From the NCBI RefSeq assembly GCF_000246855.1, contig NC_016609.1, positions 4,760,744 through 4,824,743 of the forward strand: a stretch of DNA of 64,000 bases. The letters run 5' to 3'. The DNA is from Niastella koreensis GR20-10 (lineage in GTDB: Bacteria; Bacteroidota; Bacteroidia; Chitinophagales; Chitinophagaceae). A program made the translations under genes and the position numbers. Each line of letters opens with the position of its first letter. Position 1 is the first letter of the stretch. Below, in pieces: positions 44,810 to 52,986 of the stretch. Under the pieces are notes generated by a model, which worked only from the letters and a program-made list of their open reading frames with translations, did no database searches and had not been told where the DNA came from.

Positions 44810-45721
44810 ATGGGAAATTCAAGCTGGTCAAATGATGCTTATAAGCATTTACGGGCCAATTATTCAACCAAATCAACCGCCCAGGTATTTGGTAGTAGAA
44901 GTATCGATAAAGATATGTCGCCCAGGGGTGTAGCCTTTCGTGAAAGCCGTGATTCGGTAACGCATCCTGAAAGCCTGGCCATAGGTGTTTTTTTAGATGA
45001 AACCGGAAGTATGGGCGCTATCCCCGAAATGCTGGTCCGCCACAAATTAGGCCATCTCATGAACACCCTTCTGGCGCATGGGGTACCCGATGCCCATGTA
45101 TTATTTGGGGGCATAGGCGATCAATATGCAGATCACAGTCCGTTACAGGTTGGGCAATTTGAAGCGGGCACCGACGAATTGAACCAATGGCTTACCAAAA
45201 TTTTCCTGGAAGGCGGAGGTGGCGGGCAGAGTATGGAATCGTATGCGCTGGCCTGGCTGTTTTTTGCAAGGCATACCTCCATCGATTGTTTTGAAAAAAG
45301 AAACCAGAAAGGCTTTTTATTTACCATTGGCGATGAAGGGGTACATAAAATGCTGGAGAAAGATTTTCTATCCAATTTGTTAGGCTACCAGTTCTATGAA
45401 GACATTCCGGCTGAACAATTACTGGCCGAAGCGCAAAGAATGTATCATGTTTTCCATTTGCATGTTACCGAAACAGGCACTGGCACCTCAGGCATCATAC
45501 ATGACTGGAGGAAACTGTTGCAGGAAAGACTAATCCTTGTTGAAGACTATAATAACATAGCCGAAATAATTGCCTCCACGGTGGCCGTGGTAATGGGCGC
45601 CGATCTGAAAAAAGTGGTAGCCGCCTTTGATACCACTACCGCTCAACAAGTGTCGAATGCACTGGTTCAAATAAATAATGGTGTTATTACCGGTAAACAG
45701 TCGGGGATCGTTTCTTTATAA
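44810..45721 (+). CDS. VWA-domain protein
   Basis: A 303-aa protein with a von Willebrand A fold and a metal-ion site (MIDAS): FLDETGSMGAIPEML (~61-75) gives the DxTGS pattern, with QSMESYALAWLFF and LFTIGDEG as later MIDAS strands. No signal peptide or membrane helix. VWA proteins bind partners through Mg2+/Mn2+. Here it sits 10 bp after the J-domain/pseudokinase gene and 6 bp before the PurA paralogue, which implies a common complex. Confidence 0.75.
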   Translation: MGNSSWSNDAYKHLRANYSTKSTAQVFGSRSIDKDMSPRGVAFRESRDSVTHPESLAIGVFLDETGSMGAIPEMLVRHKLGHLMNTLLAHGVPDAHVLFGGIGDQYADHSPLQVGQFEAGTDELNQWLTKIFLEGGGGGQSMESYALAWLFFARHTSIDCFEKRNQKGFLFTIGDEGVHKMLEKDFLSNLLGYQFYEDIPAEQLLAEAQRMYHVFHLHVTETGTGTSGIIHDWRKLLQERLILVEDYNNIAEIIASTVAVVMGADLKKVVAAFDTTTAQQVSNALVQINNGVITGKQSGIVSL

Positions 45722-45727
45722 AATCAA

Positions 45728-46840
45728 ATGAAGATGAGCAAAACGAGCATCGTTACAGGGCTATTTTTTGGCGATGAAGGGAAAGGTATAACAACCGCTT
45801 TCCTTTCATCGCCCCAAAGCCTGGTGGTTCGATTTTCAGGCGGACACAATGCCGGGCACACGGTTGAAACCAACCGGTACCGGCATGTTTTCTCCAGCTT
45901 TGGCGCCGGCACTTTCCGTGGCGCCCATACGTACTGGAGCCAATATTGCACCTTTTGCCCGAAATCTTTCTTCAATGAACGCGAAGCGCTGGTGCAAAAC
46001 GGATATGATCCGGTTCATTTTATTCATCCGTTAGCCATGATCACCACTCCGTTTGATTACGAACATAACCAACGGTTGGAGTCCGTCAATAAACACGGGT
46101 CGGTAGGTGTAGGCCTGGGCGCTACCATTGCCCGTCATACGGAAACCCCTTTTAAGCTGTTTGCGATCGATTTACAATACCGGCCGCTGTTGTTACAAAA
46201 ACTGAAACAAATTGCCACCTGGTACGGTGCGGTTAACGTTGATGAAAAGATAGCCGAATTTTTATGGTATGTTGACCAATGCGAGCTTTCCATTAAAACC
46301 CTCAGCGAAATTAAAGGCAGATATGAGCATATTATTTTCGAAGGCGCGCAGGGCATTATGCTGGATATGGATTTTGGCTTTTTTCCGCATGTAACCAGGA
46401 GTAATTCCACTTCTAAAAATGCTATGGACATCATTAAAGCTGAACATTTGCCATTGCCGGAGATCTATTACGTAATGCGTGCCTATTTAACCAGGCATGG
46501 CAACGGGTACATACCTAATGAAACCACCAACCTTTGTTTTGAAGATAAAACCAATAAAACCCATCCTTACCAGGGAAAATTCCGGCAGGGATATCATGCC
46601 ACCGACTTATTGCAGCATGCATTGCAAATAGATAGCGTTTATGCCGGAAATGACGTTCGCCAAAAAAAGCTCGTTATTACCTGTGCAGATCAAACCGGCG
46701 GGATGATCTATATTGACAATAAACAGGTTCCTTTAGCTGAGTTTTTGGAAACACCCTTACCAGTGTCAGAATTTTTCATCAACCGTTCGACGAAAGCGGG
46801 GGCGTTGGAGCGGATGAAAAAAGCCGCCTCTTATTTGTGA
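45728..46840 (+). CDS. Divergent adenylosuccinate synthetase-like (PurA paralogue) protein
   Basis: A 370-aa protein, about 60 aa shorter than housekeeping PurA. It keeps the phosphate loop with catalytic Asp (GDEGKG), the GGHNAGHT motif with catalytic His, and FEGAQGIMLDMDFG. The GTP-specificity motif (TKLD in PurA) is replaced (ITCADQTGG), the aspartate-binding TTGRRR loop reads GKFRQGYHATD, and the GRGIGP region reads GVGLGATIA. So it likely couples a phosphorylated base to another acceptor or has a new role. It is the last gene of the unit. Confidence 0.75.
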   Translation: MKMSKTSIVTGLFFGDEGKGITTAFLSSPQSLVVRFSGGHNAGHTVETNRYRHVFSSFGAGTFRGAHTYWSQYCTFCPKSFFNEREALVQNGYDPVHFIHPLAMITTPFDYEHNQRLESVNKHGSVGVGLGATIARHTETPFKLFAIDLQYRPLLLQKLKQIATWYGAVNVDEKIAEFLWYVDQCELSIKTLSEIKGRYEHIIFEGAQGIMLDMDFGFFPHVTRSNSTSKNAMDIIKAEHLPLPEIYYVMRAYLTRHGNGYIPNETTNLCFEDKTNKTHPYQGKFRQGYHATDLLQHALQIDSVYAGNDVRQKKLVITCADQTGGMIYIDNKQVPLAEFLETPLPVSEFFINRSTKAGALERMKKAASYL

Positions 46841-46850
46841 GACGGCTTCC
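46821..46850 (-). terminator. Terminator of the second sus-like locus, inside the end of the PurA-like gene
   Basis: Arms AAGCCGCCTC (46821-46830) and GAGACGGCTT (46839-46848) with one mismatch and an 8-nt loop. On the minus strand the hairpin is followed by TTTTTT, giving a classical terminator just after the DUF1735 gene stop (46868). It overlaps the last codons of the convergent PurA-like gene. Confidence 0.7.
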
Positions 46851-46867
46851 TCATATTAAACTTCAAA

Positions 46868-47779
46868 TCATCTCGGTTTCACATATACACACGTATCATA
46901 AATAATCCGGGGTACGGCAGCATTATAAGAATAGCTTATGAAGAATGTTTTGGTGGCGGGATCATAACGATTTTTATACGTAGGATCGCTGATCGAGGGC
47001 GCCATCCCTCCGTCGGGCAGGCCGGAAACCGTAACTGAATTATCGGCATTTACCGTAAATACAGGGTGAACATCAAAAGTTGCCAAAGTGCCATTATTGA
47101 AAAAAGGCTGTGCTTTCATTGCTATAGTGGCAGCGCCTGTTGTGTTAAATGCAACCTCATCATCAACGAATGGTCCGGTGTAAGCTGCATTTGGATGGGT
47201 TACATTACCTTTTACCAGGTAAATGCCATCGTACTTGTTTCTTCCGCCGAACGAATAAATAGCACTGCCAAAGTTATTACTTACCATTCCTGTTGAAACA
47301 GATGAAATCTTTAACGGAACTGCATAACTTTTATTAAAGTCAAAATCGCTGGCAATGGTAACAATAATTTCAACCTGTGAAAGCTGTGTTCCTTTTTTAA
47401 TAATTACCGATGACGGGAATTTATATACCGATGTTGGCGGAACGGTATAACCGGTACCATCGGTGACGTTGTATAATGATAAGGCCGCTGTATCCAGGGC
47501 AAGATTAACTGTAATATCCTGCGAAGCGGTTTCAATCCCGGAATAACTTAAGTTTAATTTTATGGCAGAAACCTGGCCGGTACTCACCGTTCCCAGATCA
47601 GCATAAAACCTTGGATATTTCGAGGCAGCAGAAGCCAGGTTATCGCCGGTATTGGCAAACTCCACCACATTCTTTGTACCTGAATCCGGATCGATATTCA
47701 TAGCGTCCTTTTTTAAACAGGCTGAAAGTCCGGTCAGCAGTGCAGCCAATAACAATATATTTATTTGTATTTTTTTCAT
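46868..47779 (-). CDS. DUF1735-type surface lipoprotein
   Basis: A 303-aa lipoprotein (LTGLSACLKKDAMN). Residues ~60-150 match the DUF1735/BT_3987-type beta-sandwich (VSAIKLNLSYSGIETASQDITVNLALD, VSTGMVSNNFGSAIY), and a second beta-rich domain follows. Such proteins lie downstream of SusC/SusD pairs and bind glycans or partner proteins on the surface. It is 21 bp after the SusD-like gene. Substrate unknown. Confidence 0.8.
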   Translation of the reverse strand: MKKIQINILLLAALLTGLSACLKKDAMNIDPDSGTKNVVEFANTGDNLASAASKYPRFYADLGTVSTGQVSAIKLNLSYSGIETASQDITVNLALDTAALSLYNVTDGTGYTVPPTSVYKFPSSVIIKKGTQLSQVEIIVTIASDFDFNKSYAVPLKISSVSTGMVSNNFGSAIYSFGGRNKYDGIYLVKGNVTHPNAAYTGPFVDDEVAFNTTGAATIAMKAQPFFNNGTLATFDVHPVFTVNADNSVTVSGLPDGGMAPSISDPTYKNRYDPATKTFFISYSYNAAVPRIIYDTCVYVKPR

Positions 47780-47800
47780 AATTGCTTTTTTTATAACATA

Positions 47801-49363
47801 CTACAATGCCCAGAAAATTAATGACGTGAACACGCCTACGTTTTTAGGCACGTTTGAAGAGTTGTAAGCCCCTTCAGATGAGGGATATAAGATCCTTGTG
47901 GGTAAGTGGTCGGCCCTGGTTGATTCGGAAACGGTAGAAGCAAAAGTTTCGTCATCCGATGCACCCGGAGTATTTACCAACGTAGGATAATGTGTACGGC
48001 GATATTCGTTCCAGGCTTCGTCGCTGTTTACCATATTCAACGCTATGTACTTTTGGGTTATAATAGCTTCAATTTTCTGCTTATTGTCCGTAGCTAAAGA
48101 AAGATCTGTAAGATAGGAGGCATTGGTTGTAATATAAGCAGCGGCATCATTGGCTGGTGATCCCACTACTTTGCCATCAGGTTTTGTATAAATATAATTG
48201 AAGGATGCTGTTATTCCATTATTAAACAAGGTGGCTGCATTACCGGAAGGCAGGATGCCTCTTATTACCGCTTCCGCCTGCATGAAATAGCTTTCTGCAG
48301 CAGTGATCAGCGGCATTGGCGCGCCTGGTCCCTTTAAAGTACCGGTTGTATCGTTACCGGTAGTGCCATCTCTAAAGGTAGCCGGGTACCAGAAAGACCC
48401 CTCCGGGCTTGAAACAATGCTGTTATTTTCCACACCCAGGCGGTTGGTAGGCGTTTTGGGAAACTGGTAGTAAGTAGCCTTGCCTCTGAATGTATCCAGC
48501 AGTTTTGTGCCATCGTAAAACGACATGATGAATGTTGAAGGCATCCAGGCTTTGTTGCCAGCAGCGCCGGTGTTTGAAAATGCCCAGGTGGTCCATTTAG
48601 GATTCTGCCGGCCATTGTCGCGCAAAAAGCCAGGATTTATTAAAGCGTCACTGGTCAAAAAGCCATCGCTGCTAAAAGTTGTATTGGCAAATGTTACTTT
48701 ACCGCTGCTATGCAGCACCAAACGCAATTTGATGGTATTGGCCAGCTGCTTCCAGAGACTGACATCTCCTTTGAATAGCACATCATAGGCGCCCAGTGCT
48801 TTTATTCCTATGATGCTGCCAGCCGAGTTAATGACACTGATTGCGGTATCCAGCTGACTGGCGAGATCTTTATAAATGGCTTTTGCATCATCGTACGTTG
48901 GGGTAAGTTTTGAACCGCCATGCAACGCGGCCGAGTAAGGAACATCGTTATATGCATCTACCAGCATCTGGTAATCCAGCGCCTTCATAATTCTGGCTAC
49001 TGCACCATAATAAGTGTAAGCGGGATCAACAGTTGCTTTATCCATGATGGCCTGATAATCTTCCAGGTTGTCATAAACACCGCTCCAAAGGTTGGTCCAG
49101 TTGGTGGTGGTAAAGTTATAGGTAATAGCAACGCCAAAGCCTCCATAACCACCTGCATTAGCCATGTAACCACCCAACTGTGCGCCATATGTATTGAATG
49201 CATTTATATTTCCGGCGGTTGCCGTTAGCGCCTGTGGTAAAATATTCTCAGGAGATGCAGAAGTAGCGTCATTGGGATTGGTATTTATGTCGAAATATTT
49301 TTTACAGGACGTTGCCCCCAGGATTATCGATCCTATAAATATTATTGTAAGTATTTGTTTCAT
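47801..49363 (-). CDS. SusD-like (SusD/RagB group 2) lipoprotein
   Basis: A 520-aa protein from the ATG at 49363; the longer frame to 49429 overlaps the SusC gene. Lipobox ILGATSCKKYFD. The N-terminal FDINTNPNDATSASP and the MKALDYQMLVDAYNDVPYSAAL segment fit the SusD-like_2 group, which pairs with TonB transporters often handling small or host-derived substrates. It lies 10 bp after the SusC gene. Confidence 0.88.
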   Translation of the reverse strand: MKQILTIIFIGSIILGATSCKKYFDINTNPNDATSASPENILPQALTATAGNINAFNTYGAQLGGYMANAGGYGGFGVAITYNFTTTNWTNLWSGVYDNLEDYQAIMDKATVDPAYTYYGAVARIMKALDYQMLVDAYNDVPYSAALHGGSKLTPTYDDAKAIYKDLASQLDTAISVINSAGSIIGIKALGAYDVLFKGDVSLWKQLANTIKLRLVLHSSGKVTFANTTFSSDGFLTSDALINPGFLRDNGRQNPKWTTWAFSNTGAAGNKAWMPSTFIMSFYDGTKLLDTFRGKATYYQFPKTPTNRLGVENNSIVSSPEGSFWYPATFRDGTTGNDTTGTLKGPGAPMPLITAAESYFMQAEAVIRGILPSGNAATLFNNGITASFNYIYTKPDGKVVGSPANDAAAYITTNASYLTDLSLATDNKQKIEAIITQKYIALNMVNSDEAWNEYRRTHYPTLVNTPGASDDETFASTVSESTRADHLPTRILYPSSEGAYNSSNVPKNVGVFTSLIFWAL

Positions 49364-49373
49364 GTTCGGTAAT

Positions 49374-52300
49374 TTAAAATTTAACGGTAATGGTACCTCC
49401 GTAGTAACGTGATGGCGGCGCCTGGTCAATACTGTTCAACCCGATGCCATTGTTATCGGGTCCGCCGGCGCTGAATTCCGGATCGGTATAGTAATTGTCT
49501 TTAGACAGCCACATTAATAAATTGCGGCCCTGGGCGCTGATGGTTACGCCTTTAATGTATTTGGTTTTATTCAAAAGAGAAGCCGGAAGATCGTATGCCA
49601 GTGCCACTTCTCTTAACTTCCAGAATTTGCCCGAAGTAACATAGTTGGAAGTAACATCCCGGTTAATACCATCTGTCCAGAAACCATTATTACCATTACC
49701 ATTTTTAACACTGATACTGGTGTTCGGCATATACTTGCCAGGATTGGCAGGGTCAGCAATCACCGAATTGGGGAAAACAAATCGCTGACGATTGTAAATA
49801 CCGGTCCTGTATCCCGTTCCCGACCAGTCGAGCTCGGTACCAATACCATTGAATACCTCGTACCCGCCCCGGTATTCAAACAGGAATGAGAACCGGAAAT
49901 TCTTAAACCGGATAGTACCATCCAGGCCCAGCCGGTTTTTCGGCTGTCCATTTCCTAAAATGGAGATAGTGTCTGATTTCGTGGGTAAACCGGTTATGCC
50001 ATCAACGATCACATGCCCCTGCGGATCCCGGTTATAGTCAAATCCCATAATTACGGGAAATGCCTGGCCTGCTATTGCATAGGAATTGGCTGACCCGCTC
50101 GATGACAGCGAAAGCTTTGGCAGATCGGCGCTGATAAAATTCACGTTATTGTCCAGGTGCGTGTAGTTGCCCCCGATAGTTACTTCAAAATTTTTGGTTC
50201 TGTAAGGCGTTACATGGGCGGTAACCTCAAGGCCACGGCTTTGGGTTTGGCCGGTATTGGTTAACAGGTTGGTAAACCCGGTAGAATTAGAGATGCTGGT
50301 GGTTACTGTTTGATCATCCGTTTTTGTATCATACCAGGTGACTGTAGATTGAAAACGGTCATTGAACATATTGAGGTCAAAACCCAATTCATATCCTTTG
50401 GTGATTTCAGGTTTCAGGTTGTTCGACACCAATACATTGCCCACCGTATAACCAGCCATCGATCCATAGGGATAGCCGCTTGCCTGACTAAAGGTAGGCA
50501 GCAAACTGTAAGCGCCAAACGTAAAACTGTTACCCAGGTTCACCTGTCCTACCTTCGACACACCTGCCCTGAACTTCAGATAAGTAACCGGTGTTTTTTC
50601 CATTAATAACGGAATAGCATCGGTAGCTATAAATGACAAGTCAAGGGAAGGGTAGAAAAATGAACGGTTTTGCGGCGCCAGGATGGATACCCAATCGTTG
50701 CGTCCTGTGGCATGCAGGAACAGGTAATCTTTGAAGCCTATGCGAAAATCGCCATAGGCGCCAATCTGGCGGGCTTTATAATTAGACTCCCCTACCCCTG
50801 GTGTTCCCACGCCATTGTTTACATTATACAAATTGGGAACGGCCAAAGCATTCGCTGCAACTGAAACCGATTTGGATTGGTCCTGCCGCCACTGGGCACC
50901 GGCAATCAGCTTGAAATCGAATTCACCCTTTTTTATGTTGTACTGACCAAAGGCATCACTCAATAGTTCGGTGGTGTAGGAACTATAGTCAGCCACAGAA
51001 GCAGGGATATCTGTTTTTGAACTTGCATCGGTATGTTTTGCAAAGTCGGTATAATTAAATGCACCAACGGTACTTTTACCTGAGTAATTCTTTGTTACTA
51101 CTCCCTGGCGTGCTATCAGATCAAGACCGCTAACAGGTGTAAACTTTACTTCCACATTGGCGGTGAAGTAATCGTTCCTGTTTTTTTGCCTGTAGTTGTC
51201 TGCCGTGAAGTAAGGATTCTGATACCAGGGATTGTAAAATCCGTTGGGATTCGCAAATTTATCCGTTTTCCAGTTTTTATATTTAGTAATATCTACGTTC
51301 GAGGGCATGTTAAGCAGGTTCACATACATATTTCCGGTCTGTGAAGTAATATCATACCGGTTTTGGATATAGGCTGCACTGTAAGTAGCAGCAATCGCAT
51401 TACCCAAACGGCGGGAGCCATTGATGCGAACCGAGGTTTTATTGAACTTATCGCCGGGTGTGGTACCTTTTGTAGTGGCATACTGGCCAGACATGAAGAA
51501 AGTAGATTTTTCATCTCCATTTTGCAGGGAGAAATCACTTTGGTTGGTTACACCCGTTAGCCAGAATTTTAAATGGCCGGGATTGTAGGCGTAAATGGCC
51601 GAGTCCTGGGAACCATCTTCCAATGCAGGGCCCAAAGGTTTTTTGGAACCGTCGAATGCGGGCCCGTATGACTGGTTTTCGAGGTAAGAAAATAAAGGAT
51701 TTCCGTTTACATCGGTACCATAAGCCGTACCACCGGGGCCGAACTTCTTCTGCAGCTTGGGAAAATAAGACAGGGTTTGAAACATCGTGGTATTTGAAAA
51801 CGAAACTTCCGTTACTCCTTTTTTCCCTTTTTTAGTAGTAATTACAACGGCGCCATTGGAAGCCTGCGAACCATACAGGGCGGCTGCACCCGCGCCATTC
51901 AATACAACCAGTTCTTCCACATCTTCCGGATTCAGGTTGGCTAAGATATCGTTAGGTACAATCACATTGTCCAATACCACGAGGGCCTGGTTGTTACCGG
52001 TGAGCGACCGCTGTCCGCGTAAAGTAAGGCGAAAACTGGGGTTTACACCGCCCGATGTTCCGCTGATCTGCAAGCCGGCAACCTTACCCTGCAGGCCAGC
52101 CGCAATGCTGTTTGATTTGCCGGCTATCAGTTGCTCGGGTTTAATAACCGTGTTGGCAGTGCCAATTTCTTTTCTTTTTGATTTAATACCGCCCGCCGTA
52201 ACAATAACTTCATTCATCAGGTTGTCTATGCTTTCCAATGTGATGACCATTGGGGTGCTCTGTGCCCTGATGTTAAATGGTTTGTAGGTAACAGCAGATA

Positions 52301-52511
52301 CCGTAAGCACGGTGCCAGCGCCGGCCTTCAGCGAGAAGTTTCCATCGGCATCTGCTACCGTAGCTGACCTGGTGCCTTTAATTAAAATGGAAGCGTTGGG
52401 AATGGGTGAGCCGGTTTTATCAACGACTCTACCGGAAATTGTTTGCGTTTGGGCAGATACACAAACTGCAATGCATACCAGCACTGCAAGCAGTGGTAGT
52501 AATTTTCTCAT
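49374..52511 (-). CDS. SusC/RagA family TonB-dependent transporter
   Basis: A 1045-aa protein with signal peptide (LAVLVCIAVCVSAQ), a CarboxypepD-like domain (TISGRVVDKTGSPIPNAS), a plug with NEVIVTAGGIKSKRKEIG and LNGAGAAALYGSQASNGAV, and a barrel ending in YGGTITVKF. No N-terminal STN sigma-signalling domain. It imports an unknown substrate with the paired SusD-like lipoprotein. A palindrome at 52589-52606 lies in its upstream region. Confidence 0.92.
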   Translation of the reverse strand: MRKLLPLLAVLVCIAVCVSAQTQTISGRVVDKTGSPIPNASILIKGTRSATVADADGNFSLKAGAGTVLTVSAVTYKPFNIRAQSTPMVITLESIDNLMNEVIVTAGGIKSKRKEIGTANTVIKPEQLIAGKSNSIAAGLQGKVAGLQISGTSGGVNPSFRLTLRGQRSLTGNNQALVVLDNVIVPNDILANLNPEDVEELVVLNGAGAAALYGSQASNGAVVITTKKGKKGVTEVSFSNTTMFQTLSYFPKLQKKFGPGGTAYGTDVNGNPLFSYLENQSYGPAFDGSKKPLGPALEDGSQDSAIYAYNPGHLKFWLTGVTNQSDFSLQNGDEKSTFFMSGQYATTKGTTPGDKFNKTSVRINGSRRLGNAIAATYSAAYIQNRYDITSQTGNMYVNLLNMPSNVDITKYKNWKTDKFANPNGFYNPWYQNPYFTADNYRQKNRNDYFTANVEVKFTPVSGLDLIARQGVVTKNYSGKSTVGAFNYTDFAKHTDASSKTDIPASVADYSSYTTELLSDAFGQYNIKKGEFDFKLIAGAQWRQDQSKSVSVAANALAVPNLYNVNNGVGTPGVGESNYKARQIGAYGDFRIGFKDYLFLHATGRNDWVSILAPQNRSFFYPSLDLSFIATDAIPLLMEKTPVTYLKFRAGVSKVGQVNLGNSFTFGAYSLLPTFSQASGYPYGSMAGYTVGNVLVSNNLKPEITKGYELGFDLNMFNDRFQSTVTWYDTKTDDQTVTTSISNSTGFTNLLTNTGQTQSRGLEVTAHVTPYRTKNFEVTIGGNYTHLDNNVNFISADLPKLSLSSSGSANSYAIAGQAFPVIMGFDYNRDPQGHVIVDGITGLPTKSDTISILGNGQPKNRLGLDGTIRFKNFRFSFLFEYRGGYEVFNGIGTELDWSGTGYRTGIYNRQRFVFPNSVIADPANPGKYMPNTSISVKNGNGNNGFWTDGINRDVTSNYVTSGKFWKLREVALAYDLPASLLNKTKYIKGVTISAQGRNLLMWLSKDNYYTDPEFSAGGPDNNGIGLNSIDQAPPSRYYGGTITVKF

Positions 52512-52986
52512 GTGTGTTAAGTTTTGGTTTTAGTATTTAACCAGTGAAGAGGAAACAGTTACTATGGTTAAATGCCTGATTTAAATCTAAGTTATCATGA
52601 TAACTTGTAATTCATGATAATTTCACCCTATCATATATTAACCGTTTTATATTAACAATTAACCTGTCGACAGCCGTGGTATTCCTACTCAAATTGCAAA
52701 TAATCATTAAGTTATGCTTTCGCAGTAAAAACATTTTAATTATTACTAATATTACTGAACTGAATTGACACCTGTTTATCTGCAAAAATATTTTAGCTTT
52801 TAACAGACATTAAATAATTCTTAATACATAAGCAGATAATAAAAGCAGGAGTCCTGAACCAGGCTGATTTTTTGGCTCAGTAGTTCCATGTGCGGTAATA
52901 GAAATCCGTAACCTGCTCACAGGCCTTACACTAAATTGATATCTTTATCAACTATCCAACAACGTTTCATCACCAACCAAATCGAA
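52512..52986. other. Upstream region between the second SusC and the M13 peptidase gene
   Basis: A 475-bp AT-rich divergent gap. It carries a perfect 18-bp palindrome at 52589-52606 and should contain the promoters of both flanking genes. No perfect TAnnTTTG box was found on the SusC side, and no small gene is visible. Confidence 0.5.
52589..52606. promoter_or_regulatory. Perfect 18-bp palindrome upstream of the second SusC
   Basis: AAGTTATCATGATAACTT lies about 78-95 bp upstream of the SusC start, a usual operator distance. A partial copy (TTCATGATAATTT) follows at about 52611-52623. A dimeric repressor or activator of the second sus-like locus is likely. Confidence 0.5.

Noticed and set aside
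47801..49429. Longer start for the second SusD-like gene at 49429
   Set aside because: It would run into the SusC gene; the ATG at 49363 begins the lipoprotein signal directly.
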